A DNA stretch of 64,000 nucleotides from Cyclospora cayetanensis (taxonomy: Eukaryota > Apicomplexa > Conoidasida > Eucoccidiorida > Eimeriidae). This document shows, piece after piece, positions 1 through 11,568 of this stretch. Below the pieces are notes generated by a model. It did no database searches and was not told the DNA's origin. It worked only from the letters and a program-made list of their open reading frames with translations. A program made the position numbers and the translations under genes. Numbering within the stretch: position 1 is the stretch's first letter; each line of letters begins with the position of its first letter. The stretch lies in contig NW_020312546.1 in the NCBI RefSeq assembly GCF_002999335.1, positions 124,001 through 188,000 on the forward strand. Direction: 5' to 3'.

Positions 1-348
1 CGTGTGTATGTGTATGTGCATGTGTATGTATATATGCATGTGTATGTGTATATGCATGTGTATGTGTATATGCATGTGTATGTGTATGTGCATGTGTATG
101 TGTATATGCATGTGTACATGCATGTGTATGTGTATATGTATGTACATGCATGTGTATATGTATGTGTATGTGTATATGCATGTACATGCATGTGTATGTG
201 TATATGTATGTACATGCATGTGTATGTGTATGCATGTGCATGTGCATGTATATATGCATGTGTATATGCATGTGAATGTGTATGTGCATGTGCATGTGTA
301 GTGTATATGCGTGTGTACGCATGTGCATGTGCATGTGAATGTGTATGA
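1..348. repeat. (TGTATG)n/(TGCATG)n microsatellite array
   Basis: About 345 bases of imperfect alternating purine-pyrimidine repeat (GTGTATGTGTATATGCATG and variants). Translations of it are only Met-Cys-Val-Tyr-His runs, so it is not coding. It lies just downstream of the last kinase exon visible on the minus strand, so it is probably an intron of that gene, cut by the window edge. Confidence 0.9.
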
Positions 349-441
349 AAAGAAAGTCTGGCGGTAGCGGCATGCACGACTTCTTGTCGCGGCAGCAACT
401 ACAGCAGCAACTACAACAGCAGGCTGCGGCTCAGTACATAC

Positions 442-1320
442 AATGTAAAAGTGCGTAGAACTCTCCAGCAAAGCAATTGGTGGCAGCAGCAGGTGAGGAT
501 GCGGGGGTAAACGCGAGAGAGCCGAGTAGATAGCTCGATAGTATTCGTCAGTCGCAATCAATCTGCGGGAGCAGCCAACGAAATGCGCAAAAAGTTTTCA
601 TGAGAGCTTCAGTTATCGGCTAAAACATGCATGCATGCACCGCTGACGAGGCTACGCATGCAGCCCTCCTACGGCTGTGGACGTTGCAGGCGGCCTTATG
701 TCGAAAAGTGTGTGAAGACATCGGCGCATCATGTTGCGCTACTCAGGAGAGGAGGCACATCGCAAGCAAAAGCAGAAAGAAGGGGCGAAGGCAGTGAACC
801 ACTTGCGCCTCACCCTCCCTCTGCTCGTACTACTCCCCTCTACTCCTACTAGTCTCAAGCCTTCCCTCCTGCCTGCCGAACGCACCTTTGTCGTGCCTTG
901 TCAATGTCTTTTACGGCAACTATACGACCAGTAGCGCGACAGCGAGCGCTGTAGACGGTGGCTGTGCTGCAGCAACACGGCGGGAGCAAAAAATCGCAGA
1001 CTGACGCTTTGAAAGCCACTTTACAGAAATGAGAAATCCAATACATGCAAGCATGCAAGATCCTTCCTCCGGTTCTTTTTCTCTTCTTCCCCAATATGGC
1101 GCACTAACCGCCGTTTCTCCCTCCCTCTCACGACCCCCCCCCAACAGGTGAGCGCTGAGACTTACTAGCCTGAGCCAAGTTTCCTGATCAACTCGTAATG
1201 GTCATGAATGCAGCGAATACTCTGCGGCTCTCCCGCCGCTGCGATTGCAGGAGCAGCAGAAGGCAGGGAAGCGGGAGACGCCACTCCGAGAGCATGCCGA
1301 GCAGCTGCAACTTGAGCCAT
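442..1320 (-). CDS. Ser/Thr protein kinase, N-terminal part (partial, three exons)
   Basis: Start and N-lobe of a protein kinase on the minus strand. The model is three exons: 1320-1166, 966-886 and 562-442. All splice phases agree and donors are GTAAGT, GTGCGT and GTATGT. After an Ala/Ser-rich leader of about 35 residues comes HYELIRKLGSGYTATVYSAR (glycine-rich loop), then GRIVAVKDIDKAR with the ATP-binding lysine, then a helix-C-like segment with EYYRAIYSAL. Next comes a HPHLL turn and STHFYI, the strand leading to the hinge. ATG at 1320 follows an in-frame stop, so the start is secure. The C-lobe (HRD, DFG) is missing from the window and should lie to the left, past the microsatellite. The loop resembles calcium-dependent protein kinases, but no EF-hands can be seen here, so the subfamily is not decided. 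Confidence 0.75.
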
Positions 1321-3237
1321 TGCCGCTGCAGAAGAGGCGAACGCTGAGCACTGCAACTAGCCCTTGAAAGAGCTTTCTCCTTGCCTCGGTGAACTTCTGC
1401 CGCGGCAAAGGATTGCAAGCAGAGATATGGCAGACTGCTAGCCTGCCTTTGGGAGCGCGCTGCCGCTAGAGCGACTGAAGCGCAGGCTTTAGACCACCAT
1501 CATTTGGTGGTGATTTGGGGGTCTTGCCAGCTGGTGGGAGCATGTGGAGGGGCGCCTTTCGAGGGAGGAAAGAGGAGCTACGCTAAGGAGTGTGTATATA
1601 ATGCATATGTACATACACTAGGGGGCTTGCGGTGCGGCGGCGGCGGATGCTGCTGCTGCTGCTGCTGTGGGCGCTGTGTGTGTCGGCTGCAGTTTCGGAT
1701 GAACGGAAGGCGAATTTTCTTCCTCGAACGACTCCGATGACGCGCTTCAGCGGCTGTCACTCGTTGATCAGAGTCTAGCGGGTGCTAGGATCAGCGAGGC
1801 AAGGGCGGCGACACTGCGGCCTGTGGCTGCGAGGGCATCCCCCTGAGGGGCAGCAGGAAGCGGAGGAAACACTGCTTTAAAATTCAAGTGAAATGAAGGC
1901 AGGCGTTTCCAATGGAAAATGACCGCCCATCACGAAGTGAGACCGCGTTTAGTGGTCGTTCTGCTGCTTGAGAGAGGAAGCGCGGTAATCCCAGGTGTCT
2001 GAACACCTTGTTCGGAATTCGGGATGCACTTTGCCGCTTAAAAGGAGCTTAAAGCGTTTACTAGGCGAGCCGTGAGACAAATAAAAGAGCATGGAAGAGA
2101 TGCTTGCTTCTGTCGGTTGTTGTCGAGGGCGCAGACACTGGAGGTGTCGGCTGCGACTGTGCTGAACGGCGGTGGCCGTCTTCGCATATACTCCCCCCGG
2201 CGAGGCACCTCGGCTTAGGATCCGTTTTAACGCATTTTTTCAAGAAAAAAAGCATCCTAAGACTAAGAATTAGGAGGTAATGCGTTTGCTAGGCCACAAT
2301 CAGCGGAAAAGGCGTCCAAAAAATGCCTCGAGAGAGTCAGATACGTCTGGACAAGGGGGCAGCTCCCCAGTGGTAGGAGAGATGCAGGCAAGAACGAGCG
2401 ATGCAAACGACTTGACAATGGAACAAACAATGTCAAAAGGCACCAGTTAATGCAAAAATATCCGATGGTAGTATGGCCTGCCACAGAGACAAGGGCAGAT
2501 TAGAGAGAAGCCATGACTCCTAGGATACTCCCACACGACCTCCCTCGCCACACAAGACCAGTGCTTCGTGCGCGCTGCCGCATGCAGCACCCAATGCTCT
2601 GTTTGCACATCGCTTTAGCTTTTTCACTGAGGCCGTATAACTTCTGGATGCCACCGCGCGTACCCCCAGCCAACAAGTCGCTCACTTCCCCGTCAAATGC
2701 CACTCAATGGGGGGCGGACTTCCGAAGAAACGCACTTACGCGTCGCATCTTTCCCAAGAAGGGCTAAAATTTTGTTTCGCCCAGTCGCGCGTGTTCTTAC
2801 ACTGAAACGAGCATGGTGCATGACAGCGGCACTCGCCTGCCTGCGGGCTGCCCCTTTCTGAAGGGAACGTAGGTATTGCCACTGACTGCCATTGTACCCA
2901 ATTTGTCTGGTACCTTCCAACCTCTGTCTGTCTGTCTCTTTCTCTTTTAGTTATCTATACACCTGAAGAGGGCACTCCTGCTGCTGGCTGCCTCGATGTT
3001 GCGCGGTGGTAGCTTGAAGAGGGGACCGCTGCAGCGGTTCCTTTTTCCTCCTTAGTGCGGCACGCCCATGCCACAGACGAAACAGAAAAAAAAGGTTGCT
3101 TTTCTACATAGCACTGACACGCATCACAGGCTGATGTAGAACAGCTGTACACACAGCCCTCAGGGGTGTAGGACCTTCCTTCATAACACCGACGAACTAT
3201 AAACGAATCGAAAAAACAGTCGATTCACGAGCGAACC
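1321..3237. other. Intergenic region, no supported gene
   Basis: Upstream side of the kinase. It holds a short CTG run near 1648-1666 and a CTGT repeat near 2923-2937. Open frames on both strands are short and lack paired splice signals or family similarity. I see no gene here. Confidence 0.5.
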
Positions 3238-3987
3238 TCAAAGGAAGGAAGCGTGAGCAGCGGACGAAAACAATTCCTTCCGCTTCGCAGCTTTAACTGC
3301 AGTAGCAACAAGTGCCATCAAGAGCCCGTCGCAGTTTCGGATTGCCCAGTTGTGCATGCGCGCTTCTTCCGCCGCAGCGATCACTCTGTGGATGTGTTCC
3401 GCTGCTGCCTCTGTCCGCCCAGGCTGCTCTCTGCCACCCCCCTCTATTTTGGTGTCGTAAGCGATGCACAGCTCAGTAGCGCGGGAAACAACAGACAGCA
3501 GCAGCGAAGAAGCTCGAGAGGACGCAACTGCGTCGGCACGTGCAGCGGAGGAAGAAGGCATGGCATCTGCCCCACGCAACTCCCCCCTGTACGGATGCGA
3601 AGCAGCAGACAGTGATACGGAAGAAAAGCTGCTGCAGCCCTCTGTGGCGTGCAGCAGCCCTCCGTCTTTGCTCGCAGAAAATTCCCTCGTGGCCTCTTCG
3701 CAGGCTGCCGCGCAGACACGCGTGCCTTTGTGAAAAAACTTGGGCTTGTGCGCAATAGCTGCTGCCTCTGCGTCTTCTATTCCCCCGTTGCAGCTATCGC
3801 CATTCGCGGCAGCGCAAGAGCTAGCAGCTCCAGCAGCAGTGAATGCAGAAACAGCCTCACGCGCAGCAGCCGTGGACGCAACCGAAACGCATGCTTGCAT
3901 GTGAGGGGCAGAGCAACTGGCCTGACTTTTCAGCATATGAAACGCAACAAGGGCGATGCGGATGGCTTCCCACGAGAGAAATAGAAC
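3238..3987 (-). CDS. Probable 3'-terminal exon, Ala/Ser-rich protein of unknown function
   Basis: An open stretch of about 250 codons beginning after a good acceptor (CGAATGCAG, exon start 3987) and ending at TGA 3240-3238. It opens with a hydrophobic stretch (VLFLSWEAIRIALVAFHML) and continues with Ala/Ser-rich sequence. It closes with a likely helical segment (AEHIHRVIAAAEEARMHNWA, then GLLMALVATAVKAAKRKELF). The exon begins in phase 0. The last exon of the gene at 5042-10459 contains CTA followed by GTGGGC just before its stop, also phase 0. The two could therefore be joined, extending a transmembrane segment. Otherwise this belongs to a separate gene whose first exons I cannot place. No family recognised. 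Confidence 0.4.
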   Translation of the reverse strand, partial: VLFLSWEAIRIALVAFHMLKSQASCSAPHMQACVSVASTAAAREAVSAFTAAGAASSCAAANGDSCNGGIEDAEAAAIAHKPKFFHKGTRVCAAACEEATREFSASKDGGLLHATEGCSSFSSVSLSAASHPYRGELRGADAMPSSSAARADAVASSRASSLLLSVVSRATELCIAYDTKIEGGGREQPGRTEAAAEHIHRVIAAAEEARMHNWAIRNCDGLLMALVATAVKAAKRKELFSSAAHASFL

Positions 3988-4136
3988 CTGCATTCGAAAA
4001 AGCAGAAAAAAATACCCGATACAGCAACAACAACCTTGCTGTCTCCAAAGGACTGGCTGTACAGCGATTCTCGCAGTTCCGTTTGGCAGCCGCCCCTGAG
4101 TTTTTAGCTCGCCTCATTTCCGTGCATGCGCTTAAT

Positions 4137-4233
<97 letters not shown>

Positions 4234-5041
4234 AAAGAGAGAGAACGACAGAAAGAGCGACATACAGAGAGACAGACAGACAGAAAGAGAGAGAGAGAAA
4301 GACAGACAGACAGACAGACAGACAGAGAGAAAGCTCTTATTAAAAAAACACCTTTGGTTCAGTCATGGCTTCAATCTCAGGCCATGTTACGGTCTGCCCA
4401 TCCTGGCTGCTACAGAGGAAGAAGGCGAACGCGAAAAGTTCGTTTCTGTGTAGGCACAGCAGACAGCGACAGCATGTAGGAGCACAGGCATACTGTCGCA
4501 TGTACTAGAGAAGTGTATGCCTCCCATGGAAAACGAAAAAATAAGCCATTTGCAAACAAAAAGCAAAAAAAATCGTCCCTTCCACAAAGAGTGCGGTGAT
4601 GCAGAGGCCACACCCTCGCACAAGAAGAAGCTCCAGGAAAAAACACATTCGATGCTGAACGTTCAGCATCACAACAGGCAGTAGCACTGGCATGCATTGC
4701 GAGATGGCATCGTGGCAAGAAAACTGAGCAGTTGCTTCCATGTAAATACAACGACCCATGAGAACAACGCCTTATATATATGCGCTGAAGAGCTCGTATG
4801 CGCGCAGACTCCGAGAAATTACACACATATACATATGTGATATATATATAATACACATATACACACATACACATACAGACCAGGATACCAATGCGAATAG
4901 AACTAGCCATCAGCCTCAGCCTTTAGGCAGGATGCGGCAGATCACAAAAGCCACCGCTGTCTGCCCGCATTGGAGAAAGTGACAAACTGACTAGCAAGCA
5001 GAGGGAGGAGGGGGAGAGAGGGGAGAAGGAAAGGGCATCCC
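3988..5041. other. Non-coding stretch with compound microsatellite (intron or intergenic)
   Basis: Contains the (GAAA)n-(GA)n-(GACA)n tract at 4136-4332 and a short AT-rich (ATACAC)n tract near 4820-4877. It is either the intron joining the two flanking minus-strand exons or the gap between two genes. Confidence 0.5.
4136..4332. repeat. Compound purine microsatellite (GAAA)n-(GA)n-(GACA)n
   Basis: Nearly pure purine on the plus strand. About ten GAAA units run directly into about twenty-five GA units, then interrupted GA/GAAA, then GACA units ending at 4326. Such polypurine mirror tracts can adopt triplex (H-DNA) structure; that is known physics, not shown here. Confidence 0.9.
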
Positions 5042-8000
5042 TCAGCCCACTAGGAGCAGATACAGTCCAGCGCATGCTCCAGCAAAAGCTGCAAGAATCA
5101 TAAGACGAGAAGGGGGAGCTACAGGCAGCACCAGCCCACGAAACAAGACAACGGCAAAGAGCAGCTCAAGCAGCTGCAGCGGCTTTCGAGTCATCACAGC
5201 CACGAAGAACAAATAATTCGCAGCGTGAAAATCGTTCCAGGCACGTGTGTGAGCAGGTTCGACCTCTCCCTCGTCCTCCTAACGTCTGCTTACTGAGCCT
5301 TGCTGAGGCTGCAGAAATCCTCGAATTTGATTTTTATGCGCAAAAAGTCTCCGTGATTCAGCAGGTGGGAGGCGAAGACAACGAACTGCTGCCGGTGCTG
5401 TTGGCGGCAGAGTTCTACCTGCAAAGCAGCGGCAAAAAGCGCACAATTACACACACGTGCCAGAGGAAGAAGAGTTGAGCCAAGCAAAGGAGACATTTGG
5501 GTGTTAATAAATGCGGCGGAGGGTGGGAGTGGTTGGCATGGGAGAGACGGCAAACAGTCCTCTGGAAAACGCAGACAGTAAAGAGTAGCGAGAGAGGAGA
5601 AGGAAGGCTCCCCATATAAAAGGGGAACGCAGCGAGAGAAAGAGAGAAAAAGAGAGAGAAGGCAGTGGATGGCAAGGCACTCGCTCCTGCCTTCCTTCCC
5701 CGTATCCCTCCACTGGCTCTACAAGGAACGGGGGCAATCGATTGTTTTTTTGATTTTTTGTGAAACTTCAGCCTTCAGACGCGCGGCAGAAATGCGGAGG
5801 CGGAGTATGTAAGCTAAGCCTCAAGCCCAAAAGGAGAGTGGCAGCGGAAGCTACGGAGGAGCAACAAACGCGGCAGAAAAGGCAAGCCGCGAAGCAGCAA
5901 TCAAGCGCCATAGAACAGTCGCTTCCCCCCTACTCCCCCCTTCCTCTTCACGCACTTGATGTTGCGCAGATCTGACAATGCGTTGAGACACACGCAGCTC
6001 TTCAGCAGCTTCTCCTCGCCGCTTCTGCAAGGCAACAGAGAGACACCGTCAGACCCTGTGGAGGTGTGCATGCAGAGGCTGCAATTGCGAACGGCTCTTG
6101 CTCCGACTGCAAAGCAAGAAGCAGTTGCGCCGTGAGACATACACACACAACACAACAGCAACAGTCCACAGCTTCCCTAGGCGTTCTGGCAACGCCACAA
6201 TGATGGCTGGCAATGGAAAATGCGGGAGCTTTTGCGACACCAAAGCAGACTGTGCGTGTGTGTTTGTGTGTGCAATTGCGTGGTCTTTGTGCATGGTTGT
6301 GTGTGGGATTGTATCTTTGTGCGTCCTTGTGTGTGATTGCGTGGTCTTTGTGCGTGTTTGTGGGTGTAATTGTATCTTTGTGTACGTATGTATGTATGTG
6401 TGTATGTGTGAATGTGTGAATGTATGAGTGTATGAATGTATGAGTGTATGTGTGTATGTGTATGTGTGTATATGTATGCATGTGTATGTATGAGTGTATG
6501 TATGTATGAGTGTATGTATGTGTGAGTGTATGTGTGTATGAGTGTATGTGTATGTATGTATATGTGTATGTATGAGTGCATGTGTATGTATGTATATGTA
6601 TGAGTGTATGTATGTATGAGTGTATGTATGTGTGAGTGTATGTGTGTATGAGTGTATGTGTATGTATGAGTGCATGTGTATGTATGTATATGTATGAGTG
6701 TATGCATGTATGTGTATGTATGAGAGTATGTGTGTATGTGTATGTATGCATGTGTATGTATGTATGTACGAGTGTATGTGTGTATGTATGTATGAGTGTA
6801 TGTATGTATGAGTGTATGTATGTATGAGTGTATGTATGTGTGTATGTATATATGTATGAGTGTATGTATGTATGTATGTGTATGTGGGAGGGCTGCTTTG
6901 CGAGTGTAGAACGTGCAAGAAACAGCAAAACGCTGCGCGGAAAAAACAGAGGAACAGGCAGCCGTCATAGATCGACCGTGACACGTGACTGGAGGCGAGA
7001 AAGGAAGAAAGGAGGCACGAGGCACGGCGAGCAAGCACTCACACAGACGCCTCGTTGTTGCAATATTACCGCTACCAGCAAGCAGCAGAAGCGAGAAGAC
7101 GCGTGAGCACACGAACAAATGCAGAAACGTCTTCATGTGGCCGTAACAGCGCACAAGAAGAGGAGTGACGGGGAAGCTAGAAGCAACATTCTCTGTGTCG
7201 AAATTCACCCGTAGCACTGCGACAAGAGGAGCAATCATCAAATGTCGCTCTTCGATGGAGGCTGTACGGCGACTTTCAGAAGGAACTAAGAACCTGACAA
7301 ACGCAACACTCTCCGCCCACCTTCGCATTCTCCCGCCGATTTCCCAGTCCCCTTGTTCATGACAGTTTGCACTTAGCCACAGCCAACAGCGCACAGCAAG
7401 ACGTCTCAAAGAGCAGCTAAAGCAGCATACAGCATGAAGCAGCATAAAGCAGTATACAGCATGAAACAGCATACAGCATGAAACAGCACGAAGCAGCATA
7501 CTGTATGAAGCATGCGCAGGATTTAATTTTAAGGAAGACAGACAGCGTCTCCCGGAGAGGGAAGGGCAAGGGTGTATGTACTGCTCGAGTTCGGCGTGGC
7601 TGAGAAAGGGCAGCAGCAGCGTCTCTACAGGAGCGTTGAGTGGCGTCTCTTCCACACTATGTGAGCAGGGGGTTTTTCCGTCTTCTGCATTTTGCGCAGC
7701 TATCCACTGAGCGGCCGCTCGCAGGAAGACACCGACAGGCACCGACTCTTTGCAGTCTGGAGGGAAGCACCCGTCAGCAGCTCTGTCTAGCTTGCGTTGC
7801 GTGGCAAGAACCTCTTCTTGAAGCCGCAGCAGCGCAAGCAGACATCCCTGCAGACGTGCGAGCTGCTGCTTCACGCGGCGACGAATTGCCTCCCCCCAAC
7901 GCAGCTCTCTAAAGAGTTGCAGGAAGCGCAGCAGCAGATCTTGGCAGGGGTGATGGAGGGTGACGCCGCTTCTGCCTTCCCGAGAAGGAGGAGGAGGAGC

Positions 8001-10459
8001 CGCAGCAGCGGCAAAACCTCCTCCGTTGTTTCGCGTGTTTCGCTCTCTTTCTACCCCTACGTGAGGCGCAGCTGCGCGAGAAGCAGCCGACTTCTCTGCT
8101 TCTCCCCATGCAACATTTGCAGCCAGCGAGGATACACAGCGGGGGGAAGAAGAAACAGCAGCTTCTCCCGCGCCATTCGCTCGCCTCTCCGCAGCAGCAG
8201 CACCAAACACTGAAAGCTCCCCCCACCCCCAAGGCAACGCAGCACCATCAGCACCATCAGCAGCGTTATCATATTCCCCCCCGTCAGCGTGCAGACTACG
8301 CACGAAGGGGCATACGCAATGCCGCAACCTGCTCCCACTCCCCTGCTGCTGCCTGCCTCCACCACTATTGCCTCCACCACTACTGCCCCCACAAAAAAGA
8401 CTGGCAGCTGCAAAAGAAATCGAATCGCCAGCAGGAAAACAGCTACGCGGTCCATACGGCATTCGAACGCACAGCAAACCCTCAGCAGCACCACAGAGAA
8501 GATGCCGTCTCGATTCACGGGCAGCCGCATGCCGCCTAACTGCGAACAGTCACAAAATGATGAACACCTCCGCGTGTCTGTACAAAAATGATAGCACCCT
8601 TTCTTCTCGCATCTCTACACCAAAAAATAACACCCTTGCCTCTCGCATGTCTATACACAGATACACTCCCTTGCCTCTCTCCCCCGCCCGCCTTCTTCTC
8701 ATTCAAGCGGTTTTGCAGACAGACAGAGACAGACGCCCCCTCAAAGGCAGGACAGACAAATTGCAGAAATGCGCGATAGACGGGGGGTACACACATAAAA
8801 AGGCGTATTAATGCACACACACACACACACACATATATACATATATATATATGTATGTATACATTTGTATGTACATATGCATATATACACTTATAGCCAT
8901 GACACAAAATTCGCAGAAGCTGGTGCTGCTTCTCTTGCACAGTCTCAAGCCTAACTAAGAGCTTCCCGTGTGCCGGAAGAATATGAGAGAGAGAGAGACA
9001 AGGACGATTGTCTCCCTCTCTCTATATAATTACGCGCATGCATTGGTGGCGATCCACGAAAGACGCCATTAGAGGCGCAAGCAGCCCACCGTAGGAAGGG
9101 GCGAAAAGAAAAGACGCACGAACGCTCTGTCTCGTGTGCAATCACGTTCGACGATGCATACAGCAGCAACCCCATCCATCTGACAGCTTTCTTTGCTGAG
9201 AAGGCTCTAAAGCCGTCTAAAGCTCTATAGAAGGCGGTTTAGCAGCGCAGATAGAGAGGCAGCCGTGGAGCGGGGGGGCAGGGGTGTGAGTGTATGCATG
9301 CATGCCATGCATGCCACGCCATGCATGCCATGCCACGGAGCATACAGCACTGCTGAAGGGTGACGACCAAGAAACTCAGTGTTTCTGCAGCAGCTGCTGC
9401 TGCAGAAAGCGTGAGAGGGCAGCAGAAAAGCCTCATCTTACTTGCACTGGCGAGCTGTCCATACGCATCGTGGCACCTGGGTGCCAAGAGGGTTCTTCTC
9501 CTTGCTCTTCTGCGGTAATTTCCACTCATCAATCGGAATGCTGTAGCCCAAGGCACAGTTGTGGAGGCTTCTGCGGAGAGGCTGCTGCCATTGCTGCCTT
9601 GGAAAGCGTTCTCTGCGGGTGTCTGTGTGCTGCCATTCGGCGAGGAAGGGTTGGGGGGTGTCTCTGCAGCGGCGCTGCCCCTTGCCGCTGCGTCATCCTG
9701 CTGCGCCTCCTGCTCCGAGTCTGCAGTTTCCTGTTGGAGGGAGACTGGCGAAGGAGGAGGACGGGGTGAGAAGGCTCCGACAGCAGCCTCTTGGGGGGGT
9801 TGTTCTCCGGCAGCTGCCCGTTCTGGGGAGCCAGTGGTCAGGGTGAGTCGCGGCAAAGCGACATCGGATGCCTCGTGCAAGTCTCGAGAGGCAGGCTGCT
9901 GAGCGAAAGCTGATTGTTCCTTCGTGCTGCTCGGCAGCGACACGGTTTGGGGGGGTGCCTCGCTACTGCCTTCGTGCGCTGACGACGACGGCAGCAGCAA
10001 GGGGGCACTGCCGCTGCTGCTTGCACCGTCTGCCATCGGCATCGCCTCTGCAGACGAAGCAGTGTGAGGGAGAGTGCCTCGTTTATCCCCAAAGGGCTCG
10101 CCGCGGCTGCACGCAGCGGGGGAGCCGCTCGCGGCATCTCTCCCTGTCGAAGAGGTGGGCGGGGAGAAACTCCCGGCGTCGCATGGTCTGAGCGATAAAA
10201 ACACTTCACACGAGAAGCTCCCCAGCAACTCAGTGCACTCTAAGAAGGCTTGTGTGTCTACCGGAGGCTGGGAGGCCCCCGTAGGGGGCCCTCCAGGGTG
10301 TTCGGGGCTTAGGGGGGTGTTAGGAGAGGCTGACGCATGAACGGGTTGCTCCTCGGGAAGCTTCCGCAGATTGCCTGCCAGTTCTCTCCAGGTGTCTGGG
10401 AAGAGCGATAAAAGATCCGCCTCCGACTCCGCCTGGTCGGTGTGCACCCGGCTCATCAT
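5042..10459 (-). CDS. Large coiled-coil protein with C-terminal membrane segments, function unknown
   Basis: Minus-strand multi-exon model. Exon 1 (10459-9442) starts MMSRVHTDQAESEADLLSLF and is Ser/Pro/Ala-rich. Later exons are 8950-8891 (LETVQEKQHQLLRILCHGYK), 8535-7582, 6024-5956 (SGEEKLLKSCVCLNALSDLR) and 5278-5042. The 8535-7582 exon is low-complexity, then strongly helical, with FRELRWGEAIRRRVKQQLAR and LQEEVLATQRKLDRAADG. The last exon is acidic (EDEGEVEP), then WNDFHAANYLFFVAVM, and ends with two hydrophobic segments (LELLFAVVLFRGLVLPVA; LMILAAFAGACAGLYLLL). Phases agree from 8950 onward. An exon between 9441 and 8951 is missing from the model, because exon 1 ends in phase 1 and the next begins in phase 2. 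A possible extra exon at 5414-5294 is discussed in the findings. The layout suggests a membrane-anchored tether or scaffold. No family recognised. Confidence 0.5.
6370..6885. repeat. (TGTATG)n/(AGTGTATG)n array inside an intron
   Basis: About 515 bases of imperfect TGTATG repeat with recurring longer blocks such as TATGAGTGTATGTATGTG, copied several times. It sits in the 1.56 kb intron between the exons at 8535-7582 and 6024-5956. Long open frames across it on both strands are a by-product of the repeat and are not genes. Confidence 0.9.
7424..7512. repeat. Short degenerate AGCATGAARCAGCATA repeat
   Basis: About 90 bases built from repeated AGCATACAGCATGAAGC-like units of roughly 15 to 20 bases. 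Within the same intron as the TGTATG array, just downstream of the exon that ends at 7582. Confidence 0.75.
8816..8888. repeat. (CA)n-(TA)n microsatellite
   Basis: CACACACA run followed by alternating TATATG, about 70 bases, immediately downstream (on the minus strand) of the small exon at 8950-8891. Confidence 0.85.
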
Positions 10460-10722
10460 CCTCTTCGTTCTGTGCGGTGCAATGACGCAGGAGCGCCAAA
10501 CCGGGAGTCCACTCAGGGAAACACAGAAACGTCTGCGAGTGGAGAGGGGTCACACACAAAAAGAAAAGAAGAGTGGCGCTGAGATTCAGTGAATGCGCAG
10601 AAAACCACGCGAGTATCAACGCGGAAAGAATGACTCTCTGGCGCCCTCCTTTGTACGGCTGCCGTCGTCGGCAGCGTCCTTTGTAAGACAGTCACGTAGC
10701 GTCACGTCTCGAAGTTAATCCA

Positions 10723-11568
10723 ATGGCAGCGAAGTTTAGTTTTATCCCAGAAAAGCAAAAACAGAGGCCTTTTGAACTGGAGGAAGCCAACAAGTGCGAT
10801 TGTGCCTTACGCGGTACCCGTCGATACACCCTGTGGAAAAGGGCAGCAGCAACAGCCACAACCGGCGCTTTTCATTGTCGTGTTCAACTTTTCGGATCAA
10901 ATTCATTCAAGTGCTCTTACCCTTGATTAAATGGTCACGAATAAGACCCCACATATAAGGCCAGGGCGAAACGTCCTTTTGATTTTTCTGAGCGCCGCCA
11001 AGAATATTTTTTCGGTTCGTGAATATGTAGTCCAGTACACTAGCGCTTCCTGGGAGAAGGAATCAAACGGGTAAAAGGGAAAATGCGGAGAGGAAGTGAA
11101 ATAATACATTAATTATTAGAAGAAATGGTACACTATTGGCGCTAATTGCTGTTCTATCCACCGCAAGCAGAGAATCAAGTTAGAGTATCTGAGCGGGTTG
11201 TCTTGCTGAAGGAGGCAATTCGCAGTCTCGTCATTCAATATCTCTAAATTTAGTGAGACAGAGGTGCCATGGACGGAATCATTCGTGCGGTTCACAATTT
11301 TGAAAAAATCTCTGCCAGTTTAGTTGAACGCAGTGACGCCAAGGCTGCGCGCAAGAGCAACTGGTTGTACTGCGGATTCTTATTATTATTAGTCATGTTG
11401 ATGGTGCTTGGCCTAATGCCACGGTATCTGCAGCTGCTACTCGTGTGTTCTTCATGTTGCTTCACTCGCTCACGCTCGCCGCTGCGCCATGTGCCGCGTG
11501 CCTTCCCCTTTCAATTTGGTTCGTTCACAAACGCACATGAGGCGTCGAATACAGTTGCAATCTCATAA
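10723..11568 (+). CDS. Small coiled-coil protein with a single C-terminal hydrophobic segment (candidate)
   Basis: Three plus-strand exons can be joined in phase: 10723-10793, 10993-11070 and 11262 onward. They read MAAKFSFIPEKQKQRPFELE, then NIFSVREYVVQYTSASWEKE, then MDGIIRAVHNFEKISASLVE. A basic stretch (AKAARKSNW) is followed by a membrane segment (LYCGFLLLLVMLMVLGLM). The shape is that of a tail-anchored protein such as a SNARE or SNARE-like factor, but I see no heptad layer convincing enough to assign one. The sequence after the membrane segment (to TAA 11568) looks less protein-like, and a GTATCT donor lies at about 11423, so the true C-terminus may differ. It would end tail-to-tail with the Rab-GAP to its right. 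Confidence 0.4.

Noticed and set aside
1..348. Met-Cys and Val-Tyr repeat frames at the left edge
   Set aside because: Pure microsatellite translation; no start context or flanking coding sequence. I also considered telomeric repeat, but the unit is not the coccidian TTTAGGG type.
6177..8477. Open minus-strand frame of 766 codons
   Set aside because: Only the part above 7582 is believable as an exon. The rest crosses the TGTATG array and reads as Thr-His-Ile-Tyr repeats, which is an artefact of a repeat whose period keeps the frame open.
9239..9441. Continuation of the long minus-strand frame past 9442 (Ala run, then Met-Ala-Trp-His repeats)
   Set aside because: A GTAAGA donor at 9441 ends the exon, and the remainder includes a CATGC repeat typical of intron sequence here.
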